A stretch of 64,000 bases of DNA from Pseudochelatococcus lubricantis (GCF_042432495.1 NZ_JBHLXC010000006.1:434001-498000), one strand, 5' to 3'; positions 1 through 8,791 are shown, counted from the stretch's first letter. Notes: generated from the sequence alone by a model not told the origin. A program made the numbers and translations.

Positions 1-1190
1 ACGGCGAGCGCCTGCGCACCCGGAACGAACACCAGGAGGCGCCCGAATCCGACACGGCGGCGCGGGACCTGCTCGCCCGGGAGGCGCATCTGCGCTCGAT
101 TCTGGATACGGTGCCGGATGCCATGGTCGTGATCGATCGTTTCGGGCGCATCCACTCCTTCTCCCGCGCGGCGGAGCGCCTGTTCGGCTTTACCGCCGAG
201 GAGGTGATGGGCCGGAACGTCTCGATCCTGATGCCCTCTCCCTACCGGGAGGACCACGATCGCTACATGGAACGCTACCTGCGGACCGGCGAGAAACGCA
301 TCATCGGCATCGGCCGCGTCGTCATGGGACAGCGCAAGGACGGCTCCACCTTCCCGATGCAACTTTCTGTCGGCGAAACAACCGCACCCGGCGATGTCTT
401 CTTCACCGGTTTCGTCCGCGACCTGACCGAGCGGCAGAAGACCGAGACGCGGCTGCAGGATCTGCAGGCCGAACTCGTCCACATCTCGCGTCTGACGGCG
501 ATGGGCGAAATGGCTTCCACGCTGGCGCACGAACTGAACCAGCCGCTGACCGCCATCGCCAACTATCTGCGCGGCCTGCGCCGCCTGCTGGAGAACGACG
601 ACGAGCCGCGCGCCACGCGCATCCGCGACGCGCTGGAGAAGGCGTCCGACCAGGCCCTGCGCGCCGGCCAGATCATCCGCCGCCTGCGGGAGTTCGTGGC
701 GCGCGGCGAAAGCGAGCGGCGTGTGGAAAACCTCACCAAGGTGATCGAGGAGGCAAGCGCGCTGGCGCTTGTCGGCGCCCGCGAATACGGAACGCGCGTC
801 ACCTACGACCTCGATCCCCGCGCCATGTGGGTGCTGGCGGACAAGGTGCAGATACAGCAGGTGCTCGTGAATCTGTTGCGCAACGCGCTGGAGGCGGTGC
901 AGGATTCCGATGTGCGGGAAATCCGCGTCGTGACGAAGCCGATTGAAGACGGCATGGTGGAAGTGAGCGTCGAAGATACGGGACCCGGCCTTGCGCCCGA
1001 TGTCGCGAGGCGCCTGTTCCAGCCCTTCGTGACGACGAAACAGAACGGCATGGGCGTGGGACTGTCGATCTCGCGCACCATCGTGGAGGCCCACGGCGGC
1101 CAGATCAACGCTGACGGCACGTCCGGCGGCGGCACTATCTTTCGCTTCACCCTTCGCTCGGCCCAAGAGGAGTCTCCGGAGCATGCGTAG
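1..1190 (+). CDS. fixL: Oxygen-sensing histidine kinase FixL (5' partial)
   Basis: Heme-PAS sensor kinase that phosphorylates FixJ when oxygen is low. The frame is open to the left window edge, so the start is missing; the GTG at 111 lies inside the PAS domain and is not the real start. Counting from that GTG, His49 (in EDHDRY) and Arg69 (in IIGIGR) are 20 residues apart, the same spacing as the proximal heme ligand His200 and Arg220 of Bradyrhizobium FixL as I recall it. The H-box (AHELNQPL, His140), the N-box and the G-boxes (DTGPG, GMGVGLSI) are present, so the kinase core is complete. The 3' end overlaps fixJ by 8 bases, which implies translational coupling. Confidence 0.95.
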   Translation, partial: GERLRTRNEHQEAPESDTAARDLLAREAHLRSILDTVPDAMVVIDRFGRIHSFSRAAERLFGFTAEEVMGRNVSILMPSPYREDHDRYMERYLRTGEKRIIGIGRVVMGQRKDGSTFPMQLSVGETTAPGDVFFTGFVRDLTERQKTETRLQDLQAELVHISRLTAMGEMASTLAHELNQPLTAIANYLRGLRRLLENDDEPRATRIRDALEKASDQALRAGQIIRRLREFVARGESERRVENLTKVIEEASALALVGAREYGTRVTYDLDPRAMWVLADKVQIQQVLVNLLRNALEAVQDSDVREIRVVTKPIEDGMVEVSVEDTGPGLAPDVARRLFQPFVTTKQNGMGVGLSISRTIVEAHGGQINADGTSGGGTIFRFTLRSAQEESPEHA

Positions 1191-1833
1191 TGGCCCCGTC
1201 CATGTGATCGATGACGACGAATCAGTGCGCGATTCCCTTTCGTTCCTGCTGGAAGGCATGAACCTGACCGTCCTGACCTATCCTTCCGCCGAGGCATTTC
1301 TGGAGCAGCGGCCCTGGGGACTCGGCGGCTGCATCGTTACGGACGTGCGCATGCCCGGCATCAGCGGCATAGATTTGCTTCGCATCCTGAAGGAAAAGGG
1401 CATCGACCTGCCCGTGATCGTCATCACCGGCAACGCCGATATTCCGCTCGCCGTCGACGCCATGAAGATCGGCGCCAGCGATTTCCTCGAAAAGCCGTTC
1501 GATGACGAGACGCTGCTGGCGGGCATCCGCATCGCGCTCGACGGTAGCAGGGCCTCGCCGCGGGCGACCGCCGAGGCCTGCGAAATCAACGAGCGGCTGC
1601 AGACGCTGACCAGCCGGGAACGTGAGGTGCTCGACGGGCTGGTGAAGGGTCTCACCAACAAGCATATCGCCGTCTCGCTTGGAATCAGCCCGCGCACGGT
1701 CGAGGTCCATCGCGCTCATGTGATGACGAAAATGAACGCCGCCAGCCTGTCGCATCTCGTCCGCATGGCGCTCGTCAGCAGTAACGCGCTGGATTCCGGG
1801 CAGAATCTCGCCGGCGAGACCGGAGCATCCTGA
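1183..1833 (+). CDS. fixJ: Response regulator FixJ
   Basis: Transcription activator partnered with FixL; in related bacteria it switches on fixK and through it the cbb3 oxidase. The 216-residue protein has an N-terminal receiver with acidic residues in IDDDE and the phospho-acceptor Asp54 (IVTDVRMPG), the same number as in known FixJ, and Lys in FLEKPF. A LuxR/NarL-type helix-turn-helix follows (SREREVLDGLVKGL, then NKHIAVSLGISPRTVEVHR). The start overlaps the end of fixL. No fixK gene is visible in the window, so the link between FixJ and the downstream anaeroboxes must run through a gene elsewhere. Confidence 0.95.
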   Translation: MRSGPVHVIDDDESVRDSLSFLLEGMNLTVLTYPSAEAFLEQRPWGLGGCIVTDVRMPGISGIDLLRILKEKGIDLPVIVITGNADIPLAVDAMKIGASDFLEKPFDDETLLAGIRIALDGSRASPRATAEACEINERLQTLTSREREVLDGLVKGLTNKHIAVSLGISPRTVEVHRAHVMTKMNAASLSHLVRMALVSSNALDSGQNLAGETGAS

Positions 1834-2205
1834 TCTGTGAGCGATGCCGGATGGTTGATGCAGGTCAAGGCATCCGTTTGCGGACTATGGCGAAATGACG
1901 CAGACTCCTGTTGCGCCGATCGATGCCGGCGCGGTACCGGCGAATGGACGGCACCGCGGCTGCGGGTTGGAACCGATGCAATGTCTGGAGCGGTCTGGAC
2001 ATGGTGGCGTGCCGTGAACAACTTCAATAAATGCTCCGGTGGGGAGAAATATCGCCCGCATGCGGGGGGTGGCCTACTGACGTGGCTAGGGTACGCGACG
2101 TCCGGCATCAGCGCCGCCGGCAGAGCGAGAGGAAACAGCGACCGGACCGGAAATGACGGCACGGGATACGCGCCGTCGGAGAGCAGGCTGATCGTCGAGA
2201 AGAAG
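1834..2205 (+). other. Intergenic leader, fixJ to receiver gene
   Basis: A 372-base gap. An open frame runs through it into the receiver gene, but its translation (rich in Cys, Trp, Gly and Arg) resembles no domain and I treat it as non-coding. It contains an anaerobox-like site at 1855-1868 and an imperfect hairpin at 1930-1958 (arms CGCGGTACCG and CGGCACCGCG with one mismatch), which might end fixLJ transcription. Confidence 0.5.
1855..1868. promoter_or_regulatory. FixK/FNR-type anaerobox (one mismatch)
   Basis: The sequence TTGATGCAGGTCAA matches the core TTGA-N6-TCAA exactly and the fuller TTGAT-N4-ATCAA with one mismatch. It lies just after fixJ and about 340 bases before the receiver gene, so it could drive a FixK-dependent transcript of that gene. 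Support is weaker than for the perfect box before ccoN. Confidence 0.55.
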
Positions 2206-2568
2206 ATGGTGCTCATCATCGACGACGATCCAGCTGTGCTCGGCGCCCTCAAGTTCGCGCTCGAAATCGAGGGATACGCCGTGCGTTGCTACACCAGCCC
2301 GACGGAGTTTCTGGAAGCGCACGACCTGCCCAGCAACGCCTGCCTCGTGGTCGACGAAAAGATGCCCGGCGCAAGCGGACTCGACATGCTCGCATCGCTG
2401 GCGCTCGAACGCCGCTCCGCCATGCCGGCAATCCTGATTACCAGCTATCCAAGCACCACCCTGCGCGACCGGGCGCAGGCGCAGGGCATTCCGATTGTGG
2501 AAAAGCCGTTTCTCAACAATGCCCTGAGCGACGCCATCACTGCGGTTATGACGAGCTGGAAGAACTGA
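2206..2568 (+). CDS. Stand-alone response regulator receiver protein
   Basis: A 120-residue CheY-like receiver with no output domain. IIDDDP supplies the acidic pocket, Asp50 (CLVVDEKMPG) is the predicted phospho-acceptor, and EKPF holds the conserved lysine. The receiver resembles that of FixJ-type regulators. I chose the ATG at 2206 because it begins at the first beta strand; a GAGAAG stretch precedes it closely. Placement after fixLJ and behind an anaerobox suggests a role in the same oxygen circuit, perhaps as a phosphate sink or competitor for FixL. That role is inference; no partner is shown by the sequence. Confidence 0.85.
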   Translation: MVLIIDDDPAVLGALKFALEIEGYAVRCYTSPTEFLEAHDLPSNACLVVDEKMPGASGLDMLASLALERRSAMPAILITSYPSTTLRDRAQAQGIPIVEKPFLNNALSDAITAVMTSWKN

Positions 2569-2638
2569 GCCGCCACGGAAAGCAGCCTATCGCCGGAGCG
2601 CTTTCCGAGCACATGGGAGCGTCAGCCCGATAAGCATT

Positions 2639-2694
2639 CGCTCATGGAAAATGGGACGCTCTCGCTCATGGAAAATCGAACGCTCATGGAAAAT
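2639..2694 (+). repeat. Three 14-bp direct repeats
   Basis: CGCTCATGGAAAAT occurs three times, at 2639-2652, 2663-2676 and 2681-2694, with spacings of 24 and 18 bases. The array lies downstream of the receiver gene and its last copy runs into a hairpin. No coding function is apparent. Confidence 0.85.
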
Positions 2695-2725
2695 CGGAGC
2701 CGCGCTGCGGCTCCGTCCATTTTCC
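2688..2725. terminator. Bipartite hairpin between convergent genes
   Basis: Inner arms GGAGCCGC (2696-2703) and GCGGCTCC (2707-2714) form 8 perfect pairs around a 3-base loop. Outer arms GGAAAAT (2688-2694) and ATTTTCC (2719-2725) add 7 more pairs across a small internal bulge. It lies between the converging receiver and CBS genes, so it probably acts as a bidirectional terminator. Confidence 0.6.
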
Positions 2726-2736
2726 GGCCTGATGTC

Positions 2737-3429
2737 TTATTCCACAAACGATGCCGGGCCGGTCAGCGTGGTGTGATCCTGCACCGTGCGGACGCCAGGA
2801 ATGCGCTCCGCGGCAACGCGCAGCGCAGCGCGCTCCGTGGGCGAGACCGCCTGTCCCCATAGGTGAACAATGCCATCGGTGACGACGATGGTGTTTTCGA
2901 GCCGCCGGCCCCACGGCTGGCTGGCGAGTTCCAGCAGCAGCGCCTCACGGATGGCGCGGTCGCCCTCTGTAGGCTGCGCGCGGGTATCGGCCACGGAAGC
3001 GTAGGCGCGCACCAGATCGCTGCGGCTGACGATGCCGACGAGCTTGTCGCCCTCCACTACCAGGACGCTGTGAATGTTGTGGCGTTCGAGAACGTCGGCG
3101 ATCTCGGCGAGTTCGGCATCGGGACCGATCCGGGGCTGGTCGGTGCGCATGATGTCGCCTGCCCGCAATCCGCGCGAGCGCACGTAATCCTGCTGCAGCA
3201 CGGCATCGCTCGTGAAGAACTCCGCCAGCCGCGAGCGCCGCCGCTCGGTGCCGGTCTCGATACGGCGCAGGAAATCGTCCTCCGAGACGACGCCCGCCAC
3301 CCGGTCGTGCGCGTCGAGCACCGGCAGGCTGCCGATGCGATTGCGGACGAGCAGGTCCGCGATCTCCGCCAGCGGCACATCGACTCTCACGGTGATGACA
3401 TTGGCTGTAAGGATATCCCGCGCTTTCAT
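2737..3429 (-). CDS. CBS-pair and BON domain protein
   Basis: A 230-residue protein with two CBS motifs (about residues 1-60 and 90-145; MKARDILTANVITV and DIMRTDQPRIGPDAE open the two halves) and a C-terminal BON domain (about 158-225). CBS pairs bind adenine nucleotides; BON domains contact membranes or other proteins. The exact substrate is unknown. It is divergent from ccoNOQP, and the anaerobox at 3615-3628 lies in the shared upstream region, so it may respond to low oxygen. No signal peptide is visible, so the protein should be cytoplasmic. Confidence 0.85.
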   Translation of the reverse strand: MKARDILTANVITVRVDVPLAEIADLLVRNRIGSLPVLDAHDRVAGVVSEDDFLRRIETGTERRRSRLAEFFTSDAVLQQDYVRSRGLRAGDIMRTDQPRIGPDAELAEIADVLERHNIHSVLVVEGDKLVGIVSRSDLVRAYASVADTRAQPTEGDRAIREALLLELASQPWGRRLENTIVVTDGIVHLWGQAVSPTERAALRVAAERIPGVRTVQDHTTLTGPASFVE

Positions 3430-3733
3430 GGCTTCATTTCCTCACCGGTCAGGGCCCGCCGCGACAAACGCCTGTCGTCGCGCGACGATAGCATATTCCG
3501 CAGTCTTCGCGTTGCGCCATATCACATCCGGAAAGGCGGGTGCGCGCCAAAATGCCGCTGTCCGAAATGCCTTGTGCACCAAGGGTGCGACGGAGCGTCC
3601 TCTTTCAAAAAAAATTGATTCTAATCAAGGAGACGATACGCAACGCAGACCAAAGCTGTAACGATTGTAAAGCTGGGCAGGCTGATGTCCGGACATAAGG
3701 CCCCGGCGACGACACAAGTGGCGGATAGACACC
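3430..3733. other. Divergent regulatory region, CBS-BON / ccoN
   Basis: This 304-base gap separates the minus-strand CBS-BON gene from ccoN. Its clear element is the anaerobox at 3615-3628, preceded by a run of A residues (3607-3614). No small gene is evident. Confidence 0.6.
3615..3628. promoter_or_regulatory. FixK/FNR anaerobox upstream of ccoN
   Basis: TTGATTCTAATCAA is a perfect match to the FixK consensus TTGAT-N4-ATCAA. Its centre lies 112 bases before the ccoN ATG. If FixK binds at the usual -40.5 position, transcription would start near 3662. Control of the cco operon by FixK is well established in related bacteria; here it is inferred from this site. Confidence 0.88.
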
Positions 3734-5398
3734 ATGGCGCAAGCGATCGCACCCCAGAAGCGTATGACATTCGGCGAGGCCGGAACGGCCGCCGCCTTGG
3801 CTGCGTTCACGTTTCTGTTCATCCTGATCGGGGCGAAGGCCCATACGACGGAATATTCGTTCCACGCCTTTCTGCTGGCGGCAGCAAGCGCGTGGGGCGT
3901 GTTCAAGATCATCGACCGATTCTACGCCCGCCCGGCGGAATTGCCGCCGCGAGAGATCGACGGCCGGCCGAACTACAACTTCGAGCCGGTCAAGTTCGCC
4001 ACCGTCGCGGCGGTGGTCTGGGGCATTGCCGGCTTTCTGGTTGGCGTGATCATCGCGTTGCAGCTTGCGTTCCCGGAACTCAACCTGTTCCACTGGATCA
4101 ACTTCGGCCGCCTGCGCCCGCTGCACACCTCCGCGGTGATCTTCGCATTCGGCGGCAACGTGCTGATCGGGTCGTCGTTCTACGTCCTGCAGCGCACGTC
4201 GCATGCCCGCCTCGCGGGCGACATCGCGCCGTGGTTCGTCGTGCTCGGTTATAACCTGTTCATCGTCATCGCCGGCACGGGCTACCTGCTCGGCATCACG
4301 CAGTCGAAGGAATACGCCGAGCCGGAATGGTACGCCGACCTGCTGCTCACCGTCGTCTGGGTTGCATATCTGCTGGTGTATCTCGTCACGCTGTCGCGCC
4401 GCAAGGAGCCGCATATCTACGTGGCGAACTGGTTCTATCTCGCCTTCATCATCACCATCGCGGTGCTGCACCTCGGCAACAACGCGGCGATCCCGGTGTC
4501 GATCTTCTCGCCGAAATCCTACGTGCTGTGGAGCGGCGTGCAGGACGCGCTGATCCAGTGGTGGTATGGCCACAACGCCGTGGGCTTCTTCCTGACGGTG
4601 CCGTTCCTGGCCATCATGTATTACTTCGTGCCGAAGCGCGCGGAACGTCCGGTCTATTCCTACCGGCTGTCGATCATCCACTTCTGGGCGCTGATCTTCA
4701 TCTACATCTGGGCAGGTCCGCACCACCTGCACTACACCGCCCTGCCCGACTGGGCGCAGACGCTCGGCATGACGTTCTCGATCATCCTCTGGATGCCTTC
4801 GTGGGGCGGCATGATCAACGGCCTGATGACGCTCTCCGGCGCGTGGGACAAGCTGCGCACAGACCCGGTCCTGCGTCTCATGGTCGTGGCCATCGCCTTC
4901 TACGGCATGGCGACGTTCGAGGGCCCGCTGATGTCGGTGCGCGAGGTGAACGCCCTGTCGCACTATACGGACTGGACCGTGGGCCACGTGCATTCCGGTG
5001 CGCTCGGCTGGGTCGGCTACATCTCCTTCGGCACGCTCTACTGCCTCGTCCCGTGGCTGTGGAATCGCAAGGGGCTGTATTCGTTGCGTCTGGTCTCGCT
5101 GCACTTCTGGATCTCCACCATCGGCATCGTGCTCTACATCACGTCGATGTGGGTGGCAGGCATCCTGCAGGGCCTGATGTGGCGTGCCTACACCAGCCTC
5201 GGCTTCCTTGAATACTCGTTCATCGAGACCGTGGAGGCGATGCACCCCTTCTACCTGATCCGGGCACTGGGCGGCATCCTGTTCCTGATCGGCGCGCTGA
5301 TCATGGCCTACAACCTCTGGATGACCGTTAAGTACGGCGAGGCTGCCGATACCGTTCCCGAAACCGCCGCCAAGCCGGCGCTGACGCCCGCTGAATGA
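3734..5398 (+). CDS. ccoN: cbb3 cytochrome c oxidase subunit I
   Basis: Catalytic heme-copper subunit of the high-affinity terminal oxidase, an integral membrane protein of 554 residues, close to family length. Conserved histidines can be seen in LHTSAVIFAFGGN (low-spin heme b), WWYGHNAVGFFLT (CuB), AGPHHLHYTALPDW (CuB pair) and GHVHSGALGW (heme ligands). The ATG at 3734 follows the sequence GGCGGATAG, a weak ribosome site. The stop overlaps an ATG (ATGA) at 5395. It is the first gene of ccoNOQP and lies behind the perfect anaerobox. Confidence 0.97.
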   Translation: MAQAIAPQKRMTFGEAGTAAALAAFTFLFILIGAKAHTTEYSFHAFLLAAASAWGVFKIIDRFYARPAELPPREIDGRPNYNFEPVKFATVAAVVWGIAGFLVGVIIALQLAFPELNLFHWINFGRLRPLHTSAVIFAFGGNVLIGSSFYVLQRTSHARLAGDIAPWFVVLGYNLFIVIAGTGYLLGITQSKEYAEPEWYADLLLTVVWVAYLLVYLVTLSRRKEPHIYVANWFYLAFIITIAVLHLGNNAAIPVSIFSPKSYVLWSGVQDALIQWWYGHNAVGFFLTVPFLAIMYYFVPKRAERPVYSYRLSIIHFWALIFIYIWAGPHHLHYTALPDWAQTLGMTFSIILWMPSWGGMINGLMTLSGAWDKLRTDPVLRLMVVAIAFYGMATFEGPLMSVREVNALSHYTDWTVGHVHSGALGWVGYISFGTLYCLVPWLWNRKGLYSLRLVSLHFWISTIGIVLYITSMWVAGILQGLMWRAYTSLGFLEYSFIETVEAMHPFYLIRALGGILFLIGALIMAYNLWMTVKYGEAADTVPETAAKPALTPAE

Positions 5399-5406
5399 GG
5401 ACGACC

Positions 5407-6141
5407 ATGTCGCTTTGGCAAAAACACGCGATCTTCGAGAAAAACTCGATCATTCTGCTCCTCGGCATCGTCATCGTGGTCGCCATCGGCGGCCTCGTCG
5501 AGGCGGTTCCCCTGTTCTACCTGAAAAGCACGATCGAGACGGTCGACGGCATGCGTCCGAGGTCGCCGCTGGAACTCGCGGGCTTCAACATCTACGTCCG
5601 CGAGGGCTGCTACAACTGCCACAGCCAGCAGGTCCGCGTGCTGCGCGACGAGGTGGAGCGCTACGGCCACTACTCGCTGGCTGCGGAGAGCATGTACGAT
5701 CACCCCTTCCAGTGGGGCTCCAAACGTACGGGACCCGATCTGGCGCGCGTCGGCGGCAAGTATTCGGACGGCTGGCACCGCGACCATCTGCGCGATCCCA
5801 AGTCAGTGGTACCCGGCTCGGTGATGCCGCCATACGGCTTCCTTGAGCAGCGGGAACTCGACTTCAGCCGCATTTCCGACGACATGCGCGTGCTGCGCGT
5901 TGCGGGCGTGCCCTATACGGAAGAGATGATCGAGCGGGCGACGGCGGACGTCACCATCCAGGCGACGCTCGACGATCCCGACGTCGACGGCCTGCGCTCG
6001 CGCTACCCCAACGCTGTCGCGCGCAACTTCGACGGCAACCCGGGCCGCGTCACGGAGGCGGATGCCCTGATCGCCTACCTGCAGCACCTGGGCACCCAGG
6101 TCGACTTCAAGCTGTACGACAACAAGGCCAACATCCGGTAG
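5407..6141 (+). CDS. ccoO: cbb3 oxidase monoheme cytochrome c subunit
   Basis: Membrane-anchored cytochrome c subunit, 244 residues from the chosen start. One N-terminal transmembrane segment (about residues 14-34) is followed by a single heme motif CYNCH and the distal methionine region GSVMPPYGF. I chose ATG 5407 because GAGGA at 5397-5401 sits six bases upstream; the in-frame ATG at 5395 overlaps the ccoN stop and would add four residues. CcoO passes electrons to CcoN. Confidence 0.96.
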   Translation: MSLWQKHAIFEKNSIILLLGIVIVVAIGGLVEAVPLFYLKSTIETVDGMRPRSPLELAGFNIYVREGCYNCHSQQVRVLRDEVERYGHYSLAAESMYDHPFQWGSKRTGPDLARVGGKYSDGWHRDHLRDPKSVVPGSVMPPYGFLEQRELDFSRISDDMRVLRVAGVPYTEEMIERATADVTIQATLDDPDVDGLRSRYPNAVARNFDGNPGRVTEADALIAYLQHLGTQVDFKLYDNKANIR

Positions 6142-6154
6142 CGGGAAGGCGAAC

Positions 6155-6307
6155 ATGAGCACCTACCAAATGCTTGCAGGGTTCGCCCAGACATGGGGCC
6201 TGCTCTACTTCATCGGCGTATTCATCGCCATTCTGGTTTATGCCCTCGCCCCCTCGCGCAAGCAGGGGTTTGAAGAGGCCGCGCGCATTCCGTTGCGGGA
6301 GGACTGA
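6155..6307 (+). CDS. ccoQ: cbb3 oxidase small subunit CcoQ
   Basis: A 50-residue protein with one transmembrane helix (about residues 14-32) and a short charged tail ending in PLREDstop. CcoQ stabilises the assembled oxidase. It begins 13 bases after ccoO with GGGAAGGCGAAC before the ATG and ends 5 bases before ccoP, so the context leaves little doubt. Confidence 0.93.
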   Translation: MSTYQMLAGFAQTWGLLYFIGVFIAILVYALAPSRKQGFEEAARIPLRED

Positions 6308-6312
6308 GGATC

Positions 6313-7209
6313 ATGGCGCACACCGACACGACCGACCACGGCCATGCCCCGCAGGTCGACTCCCTGACGGGCGTATCCACCACCGGCCATGAGTGGGACG
6401 GCATTCAGGAACTCAACAACCCGCTGCCGCGCTGGTGGCTGTGGGTGTTCTACGCCACCATCGTGTGGGCGATCGGCTTCTGGATCGCCTTTCCCGCGTG
6501 GCCGCTCATCTCCTCCTTCACGCCCGGCATTCTCGGCTGGAGTTCGCGCGAGCAGGTGGCGGAACAGCTCAACGATCTGCGCGAGCAGCGCAGCGCGATG
6601 ATGACCCGCCTTGAGGATTCCACGACGGCACAGATCGAGTCCGATCCTGAGCTGCTGAGCTTCGCACGTGCGCTCGGCAGGCCGGCGTTCGGCGACAACT
6701 GCGCGCCCTGCCATGGCGCGGGCGGCGGCGGCGCTAAGGGCTATCCGAACCTCAACGACGACGCCTGGCTCTGGGGCGGCACGCTCGCAGATATCGAGCA
6801 GACGATCCGCTTCGGCATCCGCTCCGGCCACGATGAGGCGCGAGTTGGCGACATGCCCGCCTTCGGCCGCGACGGCATGATCCCGCGCGCGGACATCGTC
6901 GCGGTTGCCGACTACGTGCGCTCCCTTTCGGGCCTGCCGGTGGAGAACAAGGCCAACCTGACGACGGGTGCGAAAATCTTCGCGGACAACTGCGCCTCCT
7001 GCCACCAGGCCGGCGGCACGGGCAGCCGGGAACTCGGCGCCCCGAATCTCACCACGGGCATCTGGCTGTTCGGTCCTGAGCGCGAAACCATCATCGATGG
7101 CGTCTGGAACGGCCATGGCTCGGTGATGCCGGCCTGGCAGGGCCGCCTCGACGATACGACTATCAAGGCCCTCACCGTCTTCGTCCACACGCTGGGCGGC
7201 GGCGAGTAA
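6313..7209 (+). CDS. ccoP: cbb3 oxidase diheme cytochrome c subunit
   Basis: A 298-residue protein: a cytoplasmic N-terminus, one transmembrane segment (about 41-63) preceded by the typical NNPLPRWW motif, then two c-type heme domains with CAPCH (130-134) and CASCH (227-231). Methionine ligands are likely in GDMPAFG and GSVMPAW. CcoP receives electrons from soluble or membrane cytochrome c and delivers them to CcoO/CcoN. A ribosome site (GAGGACTGAGGATC) precedes the ATG. Confidence 0.97.
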   Translation: MAHTDTTDHGHAPQVDSLTGVSTTGHEWDGIQELNNPLPRWWLWVFYATIVWAIGFWIAFPAWPLISSFTPGILGWSSREQVAEQLNDLREQRSAMMTRLEDSTTAQIESDPELLSFARALGRPAFGDNCAPCHGAGGGGAKGYPNLNDDAWLWGGTLADIEQTIRFGIRSGHDEARVGDMPAFGRDGMIPRADIVAVADYVRSLSGLPVENKANLTTGAKIFADNCASCHQAGGTGSRELGAPNLTTGIWLFGPERETIIDGVWNGHGSVMPAWQGRLDDTTIKALTVFVHTLGGGE

Positions 7210-7215
7210 CAACGG

Positions 7216-7241
7216 TTTCCGGTGGGGCTTGCCACCGGAAA
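7216..7241. terminator. Hairpin between ccoP and ccoG
   Basis: Arms TTTCCGGTGG (7216-7225) and CCACCGGAAA (7232-7241) form 10 perfect pairs around a 6-base loop. There is no T-run after it, so it may be a partial terminator or an mRNA-stabilising end separating the structural genes from the assembly genes. Confidence 0.6.
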
Positions 7242-7294
7242 CACTTCATGCCCGTGCGGCACATGATGTAACGATTTAAATTCGAGTAAGCGCC

Positions 7295-8776
7295 ATGGCG
7301 ACGACCCGCGTCATCGACACCACCACGCCCTCCAGCGACGAACCGCTGTTATTCGAGGCGCAAAAGAAGATATATCCGCAGAAGGTGCACGGCACGTTCC
7401 GGCGGATCAAGTGGATCGTGCTGGTCGTCACCCTCGGCATATACTACCTGCTGCCGTTCGTACGCTGGGACAGGGGCCCCGACGCGCCCAACCAGGCGGT
7501 GCTGATCGACTTCGTCACCAAGCGATTCTATTTCTTCGGTGTCGAGATCTGGCCGCAAGAGTTCTACTATATCACCGGCCTGCTGATCCTCGCCGCGCTG
7601 ATCCTCTTCCTGATGAACGCCGTCGCCGGGCGCGTCTGGTGCGGCTATCTCTGCCCGCAGACCGTCTGGACGGACCTCTTCCTCGCGGTGGAGCGCCTGA
7701 CCGAGGGCGACCGGCGCGACCGCATCAAGCGCGACAACGGGCCGTTGACGCTGGATACGATCCTTCGGCGCACGGCCAAGCATACGCTCTGGCTGATCAT
7801 CGCGTGGTGGACCGGCGGTGCCTGGGTGCTCTATTTCGCCGACGCGCCGACGCTCGTGTGGCAACTGGCGACCTTTACCGCGCCGGCGATGGCCTATGTC
7901 TGGATCGGCATCCTCACCTTCACCACCTACACGCTCGCCGGCCACATGCGGGAGCAGGTCTGCCTCTACATGTGTCCGTGGCCGCGCATCCAGGCGGCGC
8001 TGACCGACGAGGAGGCGCTCAACGTCACCTACCGTTACGACCGCGGCGAGCCGCGCGGCTCGGTGAAGCGGAACGCAGCGCTGCGGGCCAAGGGCGAGGC
8101 CGCCGGCGACTGCATCGATTGCTATCAATGCGTCAACGTCTGCCCGACCGGCGTCGACATCCGCCACGGGAGCCAACTGGGTTGCATCCAGTGCGGGCTG
8201 TGCATCGATGCCTGCGACACGGTGATGGAGAAGATCGGCCGGCCGACGCGCCTGATCGCCTACGACACGGACCGCAACGTCCGCGCCCGTACCGAGGGCA
8301 AGCCGACGCATGTCCGCCTCATCCGCTGGCGCACCCTCGCCTATGTGGCTATCATCGCCGTCGTCGGCAGCGCAATGCTCTATACGCTGCTCACGCGCTC
8401 GACGGCCGGCATCAATGTGCTGCATGACCGCAACCCGGTGTTCGTGCGCCTTTCCGACGGCTCCGTCCGCAACGCCTACACGCTGCGGGTGATCAACAAG
8501 AACCGCGACGCACGCACTTTCGAGCTGACCGTCATGCGTCCGGACGGCACGCCGCTGCCCGGCGCGCAGCTCTCCGCGATCGGCGATGAGGACGCGGCGG
8601 ACGGGCGCGTGGCCCTCACCATCGGTCCCGACCAGACGCGGGAGGTGCGCGCCTTCGTCACCATTCACGACGAGCCGCGCGGCACGGCGCCCGACAATGC
8701 GGATATCGTGTTCCGGATCAGGGACGAGAGCGGCACGTCGGGCGCCAGCGCGCGCGACCACTTCTTCGGCCGTTAA
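7295..8776 (+). CDS. ccoG: cbb3 assembly polyferredoxin CcoG (FixG/RdxA)
   Basis: Membrane protein of 493 residues with several transmembrane segments and two [4Fe-4S] motifs of the CxxCxxCxxxCP kind (CIDCYQCVNVCP and CIQCGLCIDAC). Further conserved cysteines are in CGYLCPQTVW and CLYMCPW. The C-terminal part is a periplasmic Ig-like domain. In studied homologues CcoG reduces Cu(II) to Cu(I) for cbb3 assembly. It lies at the head of ccoGHIS, 85 bases after ccoP. Confidence 0.95.
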   Translation: MATTRVIDTTTPSSDEPLLFEAQKKIYPQKVHGTFRRIKWIVLVVTLGIYYLLPFVRWDRGPDAPNQAVLIDFVTKRFYFFGVEIWPQEFYYITGLLILAALILFLMNAVAGRVWCGYLCPQTVWTDLFLAVERLTEGDRRDRIKRDNGPLTLDTILRRTAKHTLWLIIAWWTGGAWVLYFADAPTLVWQLATFTAPAMAYVWIGILTFTTYTLAGHMREQVCLYMCPWPRIQAALTDEEALNVTYRYDRGEPRGSVKRNAALRAKGEAAGDCIDCYQCVNVCPTGVDIRHGSQLGCIQCGLCIDACDTVMEKIGRPTRLIAYDTDRNVRARTEGKPTHVRLIRWRTLAYVAIIAVVGSAMLYTLLTRSTAGINVLHDRNPVFVRLSDGSVRNAYTLRVINKNRDARTFELTVMRPDGTPLPGAQLSAIGDEDAADGRVALTIGPDQTREVRAFVTIHDEPRGTAPDNADIVFRIRDESGTSGASARDHFFGR

Positions 8777-8791
8777 CAGGGGAACAGATCC

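Noticed and set aside
1837..2205. N-terminal extension of the receiver protein to 243 residues
   Set aside because: The extra part is Cys/Trp/Arg-rich without similarity to any domain and contains the anaerobox; the receiver fold begins at the ATG at 2206.
3605..5245. 546-codon open frame antisense to ccoN
   Set aside because: It lies wholly against a gene with all cbb3 motifs, and its translation is a His/Arg/Asp-rich mix without domains, as expected from the GC-rich third positions of the true gene.
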